A DNA stretch of 64,000 nucleotides from Prochlorococcus sp. AG-363-A16 (GCA_003280345.1 QCFB01000007.1:1-64000); one strand, 5' to 3'; counted from the stretch's first letter, positions 18,497 to 26,967 are shown. Notes: a model not told the origin generated them from the sequence alone. Numbers and translations: made by a program.

Positions 18497-18826
18497 AAAC
18501 TAAACCAAAAAACTACTCAGAGGATGGCAAGAAATCAAATTAAAAACAACAAAAGCCTGAAAGTATTTTTTTATTTAATTTCTCAGGTAAAGCCTAAGTT
18601 AAAAAGAAATTCTTACCATTTCTAAATCATCAATTTAAAGCTTTCTAAACCTGCACTTGATTTTAAAAAATTTTCTTTACTTATTTGAGCGCAAAACTTT
18701 TTCTTAAAAGATATTTTTCATAAAAGTCTGGTCACCAGCAAATTAACTGCAAAAATAGAACAAATTTAGAGTTCCTTCTCACTTTGAACAATTTTTTGCT
18801 TCAATAGTCTTTTTAAAGTTGATCTC
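18497..18826. other. Gene-poor interval
   Basis: AT-rich DNA with no convincing gene. A 33-codon frame at 18524-18625 (MARNQIKNNKSLKV...) has AGAGG just before its ATG but is Lys/Asn-rich and may be chance. The 3' part should hold the promoter for the gene at 18827. Confidence 0.4.
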
Positions 18827-19042
18827 ATGACAAATTTCAGTTCAAAGCTTACTGTCAGTTTACCTATACTTTTTCAATCTTTTAGTACTCTCTCATTGAT
18901 TGCAATTGCTTTAAGCTCAATTTGTGCGAGCAAATCATTAAAGCAATTAACAGTCAGCCAGGAAGCTTCGACAAGGGCTCTGCTGATGCATCTTCACAAA
19001 GGGCATGGCCATAAACACAAAGTCCAAGTCATGGTGCCCTAA
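18827..19042 (+). CDS. Single-helix protein with His-rich tail (paralogue 1)
   Basis: 71 residues: a hydrophobic N-terminal helix (about 8-34, containing STLSLIAIALSSICASKSLK) and a tail with six histidines in HLHKGHGHKHK. It is clearly paralogous to the 68-residue protein at 29436-29642. Shared positions are ST-SL--IALS-IC-S-SLK-LT--QE---TR, then H(K/R)GH--KHKV. The tail could bind Zn, Ni or Cu ions or act at the membrane surface; that is inference. Confidence 0.7.
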   Translation: MTNFSSKLTVSLPILFQSFSTLSLIAIALSSICASKSLKQLTVSQEASTRALLMHLHKGHGHKHKVQVMVP

Positions 19043-19154
19043 TTTAGAAGAAGTAACTAATCCTAAAAAAAATGCCTCGGATTATACAAATAGTTTGAAG
19101 CCACCTTCTTCAAGCAACAAAAAGGGTTGGCATATATCTCTAAGAAGAAGCTAA
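19005..19154 (+). CDS. Possible overlapping small protein, 49 residues
   Basis: An ATG frame beginning inside the His-rich gene and running 110 bp beyond it (MAINTKSKSWCPNLEEVTNP..., ending GWHISLRRS). The part outside the overlap stays open and has balanced composition. No ribosome binding site is obvious, and it could be chance. Confidence 0.3.
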   Translation: MAINTKSKSWCPNLEEVTNPKKNASDYTNSLKPPSSSNKKGWHISLRRS

Positions 19155-19192
19155 GAGAATAAGTAATTGTTTAAGACTCTTATTTATTGGTT

Positions 19193-19414
19193 TCATCCAC
19201 CTTGTTCTGAGCAAGCATCATCAGTATCACTTTCAGTGGCAAGATTTCTACTATGCTTTCGTTGTTGCAAGGCAAGCATCAGTGGAGAAGGTGCCTTGGG
19301 AGCTTTTGGTTTCTTCCTTTCCTCCTCAATTGCAGCTATTAATGCTTTTGCCATCTCCTTATCACCTTGAGCCACCAAAGCTTTCATAAGACTTGTCTTC
19401 TCTTCTAGGTCCAT
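19193..19414 (-). CDS. Small charged helical protein, 73 residues
   Basis: Begins MDLEEKTSLMKALVAQGDKE, with a helix rich in Ala/Lys/Glu (MAKALIAAIEEERKK), a Pro/Lys linker (KAPKAPSP) and a polar tail. No membrane helix. The opposite-strand frame is less credible. Unknown function; picocyanobacteria carry many small proteins of this kind. Confidence 0.5.
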   Translation of the reverse strand: MDLEEKTSLMKALVAQGDKEMAKALIAAIEEERKKPKAPKAPSPLMLALQQRKHSRNLATESDTDDACSEQGG

Positions 19415-19615
19415 TCACCTTTAGGTTCGTAATTTCTAATTTCTAGCTTAAGAGAATTAAACATCAAAGAGGTGGATTTATGCTAGTTCAAGCTAAATCC
19501 TTATTTAAACATCTATAATCAATAGCTTGTCGTTAATCAAATTTAAAAATCACATCGAGTATTTCGCAGAAAAATTCTCCTATATTTCTAACTAATAAAA
19601 ATCATCAAGTAGTTC

Positions 19616-20008
19616 ATGTCAGAAGAGCGGCCTCTCTTGGCTAAGTCGCTTAACGTCCTTAGCGAGCCAATGCATCTATGCAGTTGCAAACCACTTACAG
19701 GTTGGTATAGAGATGGTTTTTGTAAAACTGACTCTTCTGACCTTGGGCAACATACTGTCTGTTGCGTCATGACAGATTCATTCTTGACTTATAGCAAAGC
19801 ACAAGGAAATGATTTGAGCACACCTGCTCCACAATATGGCTTTCCTGGACTAAAGGCAGGAGACCACTGGTGCTTATGTGCTCCAAGATGGAAACAGGCA
19901 TTTGAAGACGGAATGGCGCCTTTAGTGCGTCTAAAATCTACTGAGATAGGAGCTTTGGGTCTAATTAGGCTAGAAGTTCTAATTCAACATGCTTATAAGG
20001 AAGATTAG
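19616..20008 (+). CDS. DUF2237 family protein
   Basis: A 130-residue protein matching the DUF2237 pattern: the MHLCSCKPLTGWYRDGFC start, HTVCCVMTDSFLTYSKAQGN, DLSTPAPQYGFPGLKAGDHW and CLCAPRWKQAFEDG, in order. The conserved cysteines (CSCKP, CC, CLC) suggest metal or disulfide chemistry, but the family has no assigned biochemical function that I can name with confidence. Standalone gene. Confidence 0.88.
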   Translation: MSEERPLLAKSLNVLSEPMHLCSCKPLTGWYRDGFCKTDSSDLGQHTVCCVMTDSFLTYSKAQGNDLSTPAPQYGFPGLKAGDHWCLCAPRWKQAFEDGMAPLVRLKSTEIGALGLIRLEVLIQHAYKED

Positions 20009-20149
20009 TTGGATTAATACTTGTCTGAGTTTTTCACAAAAACAAATCTTAGGCAAAGGATAATTTAATCCGGTCAAACAATTCAAATTTAATTAGAGAA
20101 ATAAATTTCTTCTCTGATTAGAAGAGTAAAGCTAAAAAATACTAAAGTA

Positions 20150-20287
20150 TCAAAGAAAGAACCACTGAAAAACTAAAGTTACTCCAATGCCTTTAAAAAA
20201 AACAAGCCACAACAAACCATAATCACTCAAGCCAAGTTTTCTTTGGTACCAAGCAATAAATCTCTTATGAGACTCAATGATTTGCAT
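20150..20287 (-). CDS. Small membrane protein, 45 residues
   Basis: Begins MQIIESHKRFIAWYQRKLGL and continues SDYGLLWLVFFKGIGVTLVF. A basic aromatic N-terminal helix is followed by one membrane helix. The SDYGLLWLVFFKG stretch looks like a conserved family core. Unknown function. Confidence 0.6.
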   Translation of the reverse strand: MQIIESHKRFIAWYQRKLGLSDYGLLWLVFFKGIGVTLVFQWFFL

Positions 20288-20651
20288 CTGTTTCTTTACA
20301 AGCTAATAAATCATCCCACAACAAGAAAGGCTTGTTAATTAGATCTCTTCAATCAATACATATCAAATATTCTGCCAGTTAGCTCTAGGCCTAAGTATAT
20401 TCTCAACGAAATAAAAGCCTGAGTTGGCTAACAGAGTTGATCGGATGCAAAACGAAAATTAATATTGCCCTTCATCTTCTGCAAAAGCCCTAAAGGCAGA
20501 GCCAGTGCTTTTGCCCTTTTGTTAAAAGACCGGACAATCCCCATCACCCGGCCAACGCCAACATTAATCACTGTCAAGAGAAAATGCGACAGTCGTAACA
20601 CTAGATATAGAATTTGCGTTACTTATCTTTATCTTCAAACACCATCTCTAG
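20288..20651. other. Gene-poor interval with a possible degenerate sRNA motif
   Basis: No gene can be supported. Open frames exist on both strands around 20465-20620 but neither is convincing. CCCCATCACC occurs at 20539-20548, the same 10-mer that is conserved in the two sRNA candidates of this window, followed by CGGCC but without a T-run. Confidence 0.4.
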
Positions 20652-20739
20652 TAGGGCTTGATTTTCTGAGAAAATGCACTTAAAAAAAGAATACCCCATC
20701 ACCTTGGCCCCCAATGCATTCGCAAGGGGCTATTTTTTT
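20652..20739 (+). ncRNA. Candidate small RNA, copy A
   Basis: About 88 nt, homologous over its whole length to copy B at 46993-47080. It opens TAGGGCTTGATTTTC, has the shared single-stranded CCCCATCACC at 20694-20703, and ends in a terminator hairpin. The outer stem GCCCC/GGGGC is at 20707-20711 and 20726-20730, the inner stem TGC/GCA at 20715-20717 and 20722-20724, then a T-run to 20739. The inner stem differs from copy B by paired changes, which points to a conserved RNA fold. Picocyanobacteria have multi-copy Yfr-type sRNAs; assignment to one of those is possible but unproven. Confidence 0.65.
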
Positions 20740-20783
20740 GTCTCAAATTAAATATATACTTATAAACAAGAAAGCGATTGAGA

Positions 20784-20867
20784 CTAGTCAGCCCAAGGTT
20801 CATAGTCATTTCTATTGAGAGTCTGAAGAAACTCTTCGATAACAATAGGAAAAGTATTTTCTCGCAA
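20784..20867 (-). CDS. Possible 27-residue peptide
   Basis: TTG-initiated frame MRENTFPIVIEEFLQTLNRN followed by DYEPWAD. It looks like a folded amphipathic helix with an acidic end and could also be the remnant of a longer gene, since an in-frame TGA lies directly upstream. Confidence 0.3.
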   Translation of the reverse strand: MRENTFPIVIEEFLQTLNRNDYEPWAD

Positions 20868-20984
20868 TCAGGTCATTTGGGTAGAAATTATTAGGGATAA
20901 AAAAGAACAAAATAAAGCACCTAAACCTAAGTGCAAACTTGCAAGAGGATTGCTATGCATCTAATTGATTTAATCAGCCTTCCA

Positions 20985-21095
20985 CTAAATCATGAAAAGC
21001 TCTGGGTCTATTAGCCCCAAAATAACTCCAATTACAATGGCGAAAACACCAACAACTAGAAGAGCAACAGGCCAAATAAATTTTAATCGTTCCAT
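20985..21095 (-). CDS. Small single-helix membrane protein, 36 residues
   Basis: Begins MERLKFIWPVALLVVGVFAI and is one membrane helix with a short PELFMI end. Its start lies 3 bp after the stop of the upstream 52-residue gene (TGACCAATG), so the two form a tight pair and are probably translated together. Function unknown. Confidence 0.65.
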   Translation of the reverse strand: MERLKFIWPVALLVVGVFAIVIGVILGLIDPELFMI

Positions 21096-21098
21096 TGG

Positions 21099-21257
21099 TC
21101 AGCCAGCATCACTGCTAAACAAAAGGGACTCAGGGATGGAATGTACTTGCCCATCGGAAAATTTGTAAACTCGCTCAATACCCCACTCCCGCTCAATGAT
21201 CTTTACCTCAGAAGTGCCTAGCAAATGAGATGGCACGGATTTTTGTGCTCGGTTCAT
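21099..21257 (-). CDS. Small soluble protein, 52 residues
   Basis: Begins MNRAQKSVPSHLLGTSEVKI, core IEREWGIERVYKFSDGQVHS, end IPESLLFSSDAG. Alternating beta-like pattern with good composition, so very probably a true gene. It is the first gene of a two-gene unit with the 36-residue membrane protein. No family recognised. Confidence 0.65.
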   Translation of the reverse strand: MNRAQKSVPSHLLGTSEVKIIEREWGIERVYKFSDGQVHSIPESLLFSSDAG

Positions 21258-21716
21258 GTGAGGTCCCAACTAAATTCATTTCAGCTAATAGAGCAAGGTT
21301 CGCAATGAGTAAAAGCCTCCATTAGGAAAAGAATGATGGTTTTGCAAAAGCCTTTTGATTCTTTAAGTCGTCAATCTCCAAGCTTTACAAACCTTTGATT
21401 GGATTCCTACATAAGCGATTCACCAGTTAACAGTTTTGCAAAGGTAATTCCAATAATACCCGTCAAAAAAAGTATCCCCAAACTGAGATCTGTAATTCAA
21501 TATGTACATAAAATGACTAGCAAGGAAACTGAATCAGCAAGAAAGTTATTGGTTAAATTAATGTGAATTAACAAAAATCACTTAATATATTAAGTCCAAA
21601 GAGGGCATTTCATTTAAGCCTATGAAACCAGATATATATAATAGATAAATACTTAAATGTATTCAATAACTAGACCTTTATCTTTGTGAAGGGAATTAAT
21701 TATGAAGAATAGAAAT
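21258..21716. other. Gene-poor interval
   Basis: AT-rich DNA without a supportable gene. A hydrophobic minus-strand frame without ATG lies around 21418-21490 (contains LGILFLTGIIGITFAKLLTG) and might be a tiny membrane peptide with an unusual start. Direct evidence is too thin to call it. Confidence 0.35.
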
Positions 21717-21878
21717 CTATTTCATGGGCTTAAACCTTCTCTTTCCTGCATTGCATACAGGGCAAAGCCAGTCTTCATGGATATCTTCAAAGATCGTTCC
21801 AGGCGCAACGCCATGACTAGGGTCTCCCAGCCTTGGGTCATAGATGTAGATGCAATCTCGACATTTATACCTTTTCAT
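21717..21878 (-). CDS. Rubredoxin
   Basis: A 53-residue iron-binding electron carrier. Starts MKRYKCRDCIYIYDPRLGDP; the Fe ligands are the Cys pairs CRDC (6 and 9) and CPVC (39 and 42), with the usual GVAPGTIFEDIHEDW between them. It lacks the C-terminal membrane anchor of the photosystem-assembly rubredoxin RubA, so it is a short soluble form. A chance frame of 61 codons lies on the opposite strand. Confidence 0.93.
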   Translation of the reverse strand: MKRYKCRDCIYIYDPRLGDPSHGVAPGTIFEDIHEDWLCPVCNAGKRRFKPMK

Positions 21879-22142
21879 GAAACCTAGCTCCTCCCTTCGA
21901 CAACAAATGTCTAATCCAGTTTAGTCGAGGCTTGCATTCAAAGGATATCTCATATTTTCTAAAATATATGGTTAAACTTTCCTTGCAATATCTAAAGAAA
22001 GAAAGTCTGGTCATTGCAACTAAAGCTGCTTTACGCAAGGAAAACTATTATTCCAAAAAAAAAGAGATATGTTAATGATTTTATCAAAATAGGTTCCAAA
22101 TGTTAATTCACATTGAGGCTTAAATAAGCATAACTCTTTCTG

Positions 22143-22307
22143 TTAAGCAACGATGGAATCTAAATCACTGTCTGGAGCAATTAACTGAGATATAGAAGGC
22201 AATGCAACAAGTTCTATTGACTTTTCCCTGCTCTTATTGCAAAGAGGGTCATCTGCAATAAAGCAATCATCTACAAAATCATCGAAAGCAGAGTTATCTA
22301 CTGTCAT
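22143..22307 (-). CDS. Small acidic protein, 54 residues
   Basis: Begins MTVDNSAFDDFVDDCFIADD. Very acidic in the first half, then KSIELVALPSISQLIAPDSD. Soluble, two cysteines. Composition and continuity support a gene, but no family is recognised. A GGTATTC/GAATACC inverted repeat lies just upstream at 22310-22331. Confidence 0.55.
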   Translation of the reverse strand: MTVDNSAFDDFVDDCFIADDPLCNKSREKSIELVALPSISQLIAPDSDLDSIVA

Positions 22308-22531
22308 TGGTATTCAAGGTAACGAATACCGTCATCTCAACAGATATAGCGTTCTTGTCAACTCAAAAGTGAGCAGAAGGGCCTTTGAATGAACTTCTAA
22401 AGACCTATAAGAATGCTAATCAAAGGAGGATTTATTTCAAATTTCTTATAAGTTAGAATAAACCTTTAATCGTTTATTTCTCAGGTTAAGAAATCCACCA
22501 TCTTGGTAGTTACTCTTATTTATCCAATTTA

Positions 22532-22927
22532 ATGACAAAATCTGCTATCAAATCCTTAAAAGACCTCGAGAAGCTTCGTACTGCTCCTTCTCTAAACTCA
22601 AATGAAGCCGAAGAACTTTTTGAAGAGCTGTTAACTTGTATGAGTCAGGCAGACTGGTTCACCGTTGGAATAATGGCTGACTCGGAAAAACGGGCTATTT
22701 CTGTATTAAGGCAGGTTGAGAATCGTTTTACATGGTCTGCAATGAAATTAATGAGTATTCCAAAAGGAAAAGGTCCTGTATTCCTTAAAGCAAATCAAAA
22801 AAGTGATGAAGTCATCATCCGAATTGAATACGGCCTAGGTGAAGGAGTGCTTATAAGTTGTCAACATGATGAAACGGAAAAGACAGCAGAAACACTTGGC
22901 CCATTCCCGCTTGATTTTTTCATATAA
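22532..22927 (+). CDS. DUF1824 family protein
   Basis: A 131-residue soluble protein of a cyanobacterial family. The C-terminal part (GPVFLKANQKSDEVIIRIEY, GLGEGVLISCQHDETE, LGPFPLDFF) fits DUF1824, and ADWFTVGIMADSEKRAISVL is in the expected place. No biochemical role is assigned to the family as far as I know. Length is normal. Confidence 0.8.
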   Translation: MTKSAIKSLKDLEKLRTAPSLNSNEAEELFEELLTCMSQADWFTVGIMADSEKRAISVLRQVENRFTWSAMKLMSIPKGKGPVFLKANQKSDEVIIRIEYGLGEGVLISCQHDETEKTAETLGPFPLDFFI

Positions 22928-22963
22928 AAAATTTCAAACATTAAATTTGCCTTTAAATCATTA

Positions 22964-23323
22964 TTAGCCTATGCCAAATGATTTAAAGGGCTTAGGAGTT
23001 CTTTCGTCTGATCCTCTATTTGCTAAGTCAAGGAGAAATTGATTAAGCTCTTTCACTGAAATAAATATTTCGTTGGCACAATTATTGAATATCTCTTTAG
23101 TAAGATATGAGGTTAAATCCACTTTTGAAAAAGACAGAATTTGTTTCAAGGAATCTGAGAATATCAAACTCTTGAGAGTTTTACGAGAAGTTATTTGCGC
23201 TGCATTTTCTACACTAAGACCACTTGATATCTCTAAGCAAATTGTATTTGAAAAATTCTTAGTTAGATCTGATACAGCAGGAGGCAAATCAAGTTGATTC
23301 GCACTTTCAGCAGATGGGAACAA
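22964..23323 (-). CDS. Hypothetical protein, 119 residues
   Basis: Soluble, mixed helical sequence beginning MFPSAESANQLDLPPAVSDL, with a Ser/Leu/Lys-rich centre and a polar end (FKSFGIG). Convergent with the DUF1824 gene, 36 bp apart. Not recognised. The frame is clean and unlikely to be chance at this length, but there is no motif. Confidence 0.45.
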   Translation of the reverse strand: MFPSAESANQLDLPPAVSDLTKNFSNTICLEISSGLSVENAAQITSRKTLKSLIFSDSLKQILSFSKVDLTSYLTKEIFNNCANEIFISVKELNQFLLDLANRGSDERTPKPFKSFGIG

Positions 23324-23528
23324 AACAAAGATTATATTACCTTCAATTTAGAAAAAGCTTGATTCAATCCCCTCTTGAGCATTAAATAAACAGCATTCTT
23401 CATCAAAAGCTAAACCGCCTCAGCCACAGAATTAAAATTCAATGCAGGTTGTGACACAACCACAAAGAATCTCATCATAAGAAGCGACAACGAATGGGCC
23501 TATTACCAGAACAACCACATAGATAATC

Positions 23529-23729
23529 ATGACGAGGCCTATTGCCCAAAGCGAACAAAGCGACAAAGATCTTGGCTATTTAGAAACAAGCCATGAAGAA
23601 ACACTTGGGCAAGATGACGTCACACTCAATTCCATAGAGCAAGAAGAAACTCGCTGCATCCATTGCAATCGAACACCAACAAATGGCATCAAATGCTTAG
23701 GTATGTGTATCTCAGACAGTGAATACTAA
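23529..23729 (+). CDS. Small zinc-ribbon-like protein, 66 residues
   Basis: The N-terminal 40 residues are acidic and disordered. The C-terminal end has four cysteines in RCIHCNRTPTNGIKCLGMC (CxxC ... CxxxC), suggesting a metal site. Its TAA stop is followed at once by the ATG of the SRAP gene, so the two genes are co-transcribed and a functional link in DNA repair is possible but inferred. Confidence 0.65.
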   Translation: MTRPIAQSEQSDKDLGYLETSHEETLGQDDVTLNSIEQEETRCIHCNRTPTNGIKCLGMCISDSEY

Positions 23730-24368
23730 ATGTGTAGTCGCTACGCATTAACAACTGATCTTGCAAGACTTCCATCGGCATTGAAGGGAAATTTCCCTCA
23801 AGGTTTTACTGAGCACTATGAGAAACAACATCTAATAAGGCCAAGTGATCCTGTGCTGGTTCTTAAAGAAGAAAATGGCATCAGAAGCGCATCCTTCATG
23901 TTGTGGGGCCTTCTCCCCGACTGGAGTAAAGATCCATTGAAAGGACCAAGACCATTCAATGCTCGAGCAGAAACTATTTCTACCAAGCCCTCTTTTAGAG
24001 GAGGGTGGCAACATAGAAGATGTCTTATTCCAGCAAGTGGTTTCTATGAAAAAAATCACTTAATTCGTAGGGAAGACGCTAAAGCCTTTTGGATGGGCGG
24101 AATTTGGAACAAATGGCTAGGGGCAGATGGCAGTGAAATTCAGAGTTGCTGTGTAATCACAACCAAACCAAATGACCTACTCAAAACACTGCACAATCGA
24201 ATGCCTGTAATAATTCCAGAAGGCAATGAAGATGCATGGATAGCAAACGTCAACGGTCATGACCTAAAAGCATTAGAACCCTTAATGGGAAGCTGGAGTT
24301 CTAAAGGGTGGGCAATCGAAGGAAGTTATAAACCTATGACAGGCATTCAACAAATGAATTTGTTTTAA
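23730..24368 (+). CDS. SRAP (SOS response-associated peptidase, HMCES/YedK) family protein
   Basis: Binds abasic sites in single-stranded DNA and forms a covalent shield through its Cys2. It has 212 residues. Cys2 is present (MCSRYA), and the other active-site positions are visible: Asn in FNARAETI, Glu in GFYE near 110, and His in LHNRMPVIIP near 156-165. WGLLPDWSKDP and IPASGFYE are standard. The gene abuts the upstream zinc-ribbon gene without a gap. Confidence 0.92.
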   Translation: MCSRYALTTDLARLPSALKGNFPQGFTEHYEKQHLIRPSDPVLVLKEENGIRSASFMLWGLLPDWSKDPLKGPRPFNARAETISTKPSFRGGWQHRRCLIPASGFYEKNHLIRREDAKAFWMGGIWNKWLGADGSEIQSCCVITTKPNDLLKTLHNRMPVIIPEGNEDAWIANVNGHDLKALEPLMGSWSSKGWAIEGSYKPMTGIQQMNLF

Positions 24369-24479
24369 GCATTAAAGCTTTTGGTGAACTGTCAACTATT
24401 AAGCCTTAAATGAATTGCTAGCGGGTGCCACAACCAATTAACTAGGTTTATGAACAAACTGAAAATCTTTAGTTAATAA

Positions 24480-24602
24480 ATGGGATTCCCTCACTGTCCT
24501 TTATGCGCCGCTTTGGCGGTCATATCTCTTCTCGCAGCAAGTTTTCGTGGAATCTTGCTTTGGCAATTAAGTAGCACAACTACAAGAGCAACTCTGATCT
24601 AA
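24480..24602 (+). CDS. Possible small membrane protein, 40 residues
   Basis: Begins MGFPHCPLCAALAVISLLAA with a CPLC pair inside a hydrophobic helix, then a polar Thr-rich tail. It lies upstream of rpsU on the same strand. Composition is credible, but there is no clear ribosome binding site. Confidence 0.35.
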   Translation: MGFPHCPLCAALAVISLLAASFRGILLWQLSSTTTRATLI

Positions 24603-24643
24603 ACCGTTAACGATGTAAGTTCTTGTAATTACGGGTTTAAATT

Positions 24644-24820
24644 TTGACTCAAGTCACTGTTGGAGAAAACGAGGGAATTGAATCGGCACTTCGTCGATTT
24701 AAACGTCAGGTCTCAAAGGCAGGTATTTTTTCAGACCTGAAGAGGATCCGTCACCACGAAACACCTGTAGAAAAATACAAACGGAAGCTTCAGCAGAGAA
24801 GAAGAAGTCGCAGACGCTAA
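24644..24820 (+). CDS. rpsU: 30S ribosomal protein S21
   Basis: A 58-residue basic small-subunit protein involved in initiation. The sequence [20 protein letters not shown], then [20 protein letters not shown], ending QQRRRSRRR, is unmistakable for bacterial S21. The start codon is TTG at 24644. Confidence 0.95.
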   Translation: MTQVTVGENEGIESALRRFKRQVSKAGIFSDLKRIRHHETPVEKYKRKLQQRRRSRRR

Positions 24821-25059
24821 TTAAGCGATCTCTTAAAAAGAGTCTTTATAACTACATCATTGCCTTTGGGAGATTTTTGAGTTCCCTACTAATCATGCTC
24901 TGTTTGCCAATTGCCTAAGAGAACCCTCTTGCGCCATCAAGTTAATTTTTATTTACGCAATGCATTTAGCTATAAAAGTAACTGAGCAATACTTTCATTG
25001 CCATTTCATAATCTTAGCTATTTAATAAGTTTGACTTAAATCCATGAGAAATTGGATAC

Positions 25060-25620
25060 ATGACTTACCTCGAAGCCTTGACTTTCACTGCTAAAGGATT
25101 AGCAACGGCAAGCCCTATCTCTGGAGGCTGGGCAGAGATCTTTGCCTTTTCTCTTCTTGCCGCTTTCTTTGCATTGAGCTATCAATTCAAGCTATTCGAA
25201 CGGAGGGGCGAACCTAAGGGTGCGGCTGAGGCTTCTAGATCCAATACAAAACCAACTCCCCAGGCAAAGGATTATGTCGAGAAACCTTCTCTCCAATTAA
25301 AGGTAGAAGCCCCTAAACAGGTCGAGGGTGAGGTACAAAAGCCTCCTGCCGCACCCCCATCAAATCCCCCGAAGACTGGAATTAGCTCCCAAAGCATTGC
25401 TACCAATCATCGAGCTTCTGAGAATGAGGCTTTGCCACAAAAGGAAAATTCACTTTTAATCAATGAATCTGAGGTCTTGACTCAAGCATCAGAGGAATTG
25501 AGCCTTCAAGAAAGCTCTCCCTCAACCCAAAGGGATGAAGAGGCTCAAATCGAATTCGAAAAAGCACTACAATTGCAAGCAAATAGATTAGAAGCGGAGC
25601 TAGAAGAAAAAAAAAATTAA
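25060..25620 (+). CDS. Membrane-anchored Pro/Glu-rich protein with a possible slippage site
   Basis: 186 residues: one membrane helix (about 22-42, GGWAEIFAFSLLAAFFALSY), then a long disordered Pro/Lys/Glu-rich segment and an acidic helix (RDEEAQIEFEKALQLQANRL). The frame ends in a run of ten A at 25607-25616. Adding one base there would open a coding-like extension of 30 residues ending at 25709 (KSSTSEESSGVIDKLKSFLS). So the gene may be longer by frameshift or transcript slippage. Function unknown; a Tic/Tat-like layout is only superficial. Confidence 0.6.
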   Translation: MTYLEALTFTAKGLATASPISGGWAEIFAFSLLAAFFALSYQFKLFERRGEPKGAAEASRSNTKPTPQAKDYVEKPSLQLKVEAPKQVEGEVQKPPAAPPSNPPKTGISSQSIATNHRASENEALPQKENSLLINESEVLTQASEELSLQESSPSTQRDEEAQIEFEKALQLQANRLEAELEEKKN

Positions 25621-25709
25621 AATCAATTCAGGTCAACAAAGGGAAAAGCTCTACTTCAGAAGAATCTAGTGGCGTAATTGATAAATTAAAGTCATTCCTT
25701 TCCTCTTAG

Positions 25710-26091
25710 GGCGCACAATTATAGTCTAACGATTAATCATTCATTTCTCTCAATATTGATGTTTACACTATTCAGGTTTCTACAGTGGCAAACAATATAA
25801 AATCCCTATACAAACCGATTGAGTACTAATAGTTTCACTAGATAATTCTAGCCAAGCAATCTGGGGACATAAAAAAGGTTCAACATATCTTTTTAGCTAT
25901 TGCGACCATTTAAATAGGAAAATTTCGTTTGGTTTATAGCTATCTCTCGACTAAACTTCGGGCATATTTAAAAACGTAGCAAGTTGAGTTTTTTAATCAA
26001 AGTCCTTTCCTTTAATAGCATCTGTCTAGAATAGTTCTCTTCCTACATATAATCAAAAATTTAATTTCTTGCAGGCTTCAAACAAAAGTTT
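25710..26091. other. Gene-poor interval
   Basis: AT-rich DNA on both strands with stops in all frames. No RNA structure or repeat stands out. Confidence 0.5.
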
Positions 26092-26364
26092 TCAACTAAG
26101 TCCCATGACTTTGAGGCCCACCACGATGAGACCCATCCCAACAATGCATACATTCACTATTCCCATCCCAACAAATCCAACGGCAATTAATCCCATAGAA
26201 ACGAACCCAACTGCTACTACTCCCATAGGTAAAAAGCCAATAGCAATAATTGCACGTGGCGCTACTCCAAAAGCAAATAGCTTTGAAAAAGTCTTTGAAT
26301 GATTTACTGAATCGTTTGTAGGTTTAACAGTTTCGGTATCCAATGGTTTTGTTGATATAAGCAA
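26092..26364 (-). CDS. Protein of tandem G-x-x-x-M-G hydrophobic repeats
   Basis: 90 residues. After a polar N-terminus (~30 residues), the rest is a short tandem repeat of the form (A/V)xGF(V/L)xMG(V/L)(V/I), seen as AIIAIGFLPMGVVAVGFVSM, GLIAVGFVGMG and IVGMGLIVVGLKVMG, about one unit per 8-9 residues. Such repeats occur in small membrane-associated or beta-solenoid-like proteins in several bacteria. Function unknown. Confidence 0.6.
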   Translation of the reverse strand: MLISTKPLDTETVKPTNDSVNHSKTFSKLFAFGVAPRAIIAIGFLPMGVVAVGFVSMGLIAVGFVGMGIVNVCIVGMGLIVVGLKVMGLS

Positions 26365-26453
26365 TTCTTGGATTAAATGGTACCAAAAGGCTACCGATGT
26401 CTAACAAGTCTTAATTAGCATTTATAAGCCTTTTAAAGTAGATCCGCAGGGAG

Positions 26454-26537
26454 ATGAAACACCTCTCAGAGAGGCTAAATGAAATCTTCTTAGAAGGACT
26501 GCCTAGCAAAGAAGATGGCAATATTCGTAAAGCATGA
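26454..26537 (+). CDS. Possible 27-residue peptide
   Basis: MKHLSERLNEIFLEGLPSKE followed by DGNIRKA, preceded by CAGGGAG. An amphipathic helix is possible. The frame is short and weakly supported. Confidence 0.3.
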   Translation: MKHLSERLNEIFLEGLPSKEDGNIRKA

Positions 26538-26961
26538 AGCTGCGCAAAGCTAAGGAATGATCTAATTGATGTGCATCTAAGACCTAACGAAACCTTTAAG
26601 CAAGTTGATTGCAGCTAAATCTGTAAATCGAATTGCTCAATTAACCACACTCCTGCACCATAAAAGCTTTTTGCAAAATGGAACATTCAGGGATTGATGC
26701 GAAGCAAGTGCCCCAAACAAGAAGTTTCACGAAGTCATAAGGAATGGGGACCAAAACATTGGGCAAGCGCAATTTTTTCGCTGAGAAGTCCTGGCATCAC
26801 TTAAAACGCTCCTAACGGAGAGTGCCTTGATGTACCCAAGCGTTGAATGCAAGCCACTGCCAAATCTCAGAGCGAAGGGCAGATGAAGGAAAGAGTGCAA
26901 CTAGTGATTAATCTTTAAAGCACCATGTTTATATCAAATTATGCTCAATTAGATTTGGATA
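26538..26961. other. Gene-poor interval with a possible gene remnant
   Basis: No intact gene. On the minus strand 26812-26907 stays open and reads like protein (ALRSEIWQWLAFNAWVHQGT), but it has no start codon after the upstream TAA, so it may be the tail of a dead gene. Confidence 0.35.
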
Positions 26962-26967
26962 TTGGGA

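Noticed and set aside
20465-20683. Plus-strand frame of 72 codons just before sRNA copy A
   Set aside because: It runs into the conserved sRNA sequence and its composition is Arg/Thr/Pro-rich without motif.
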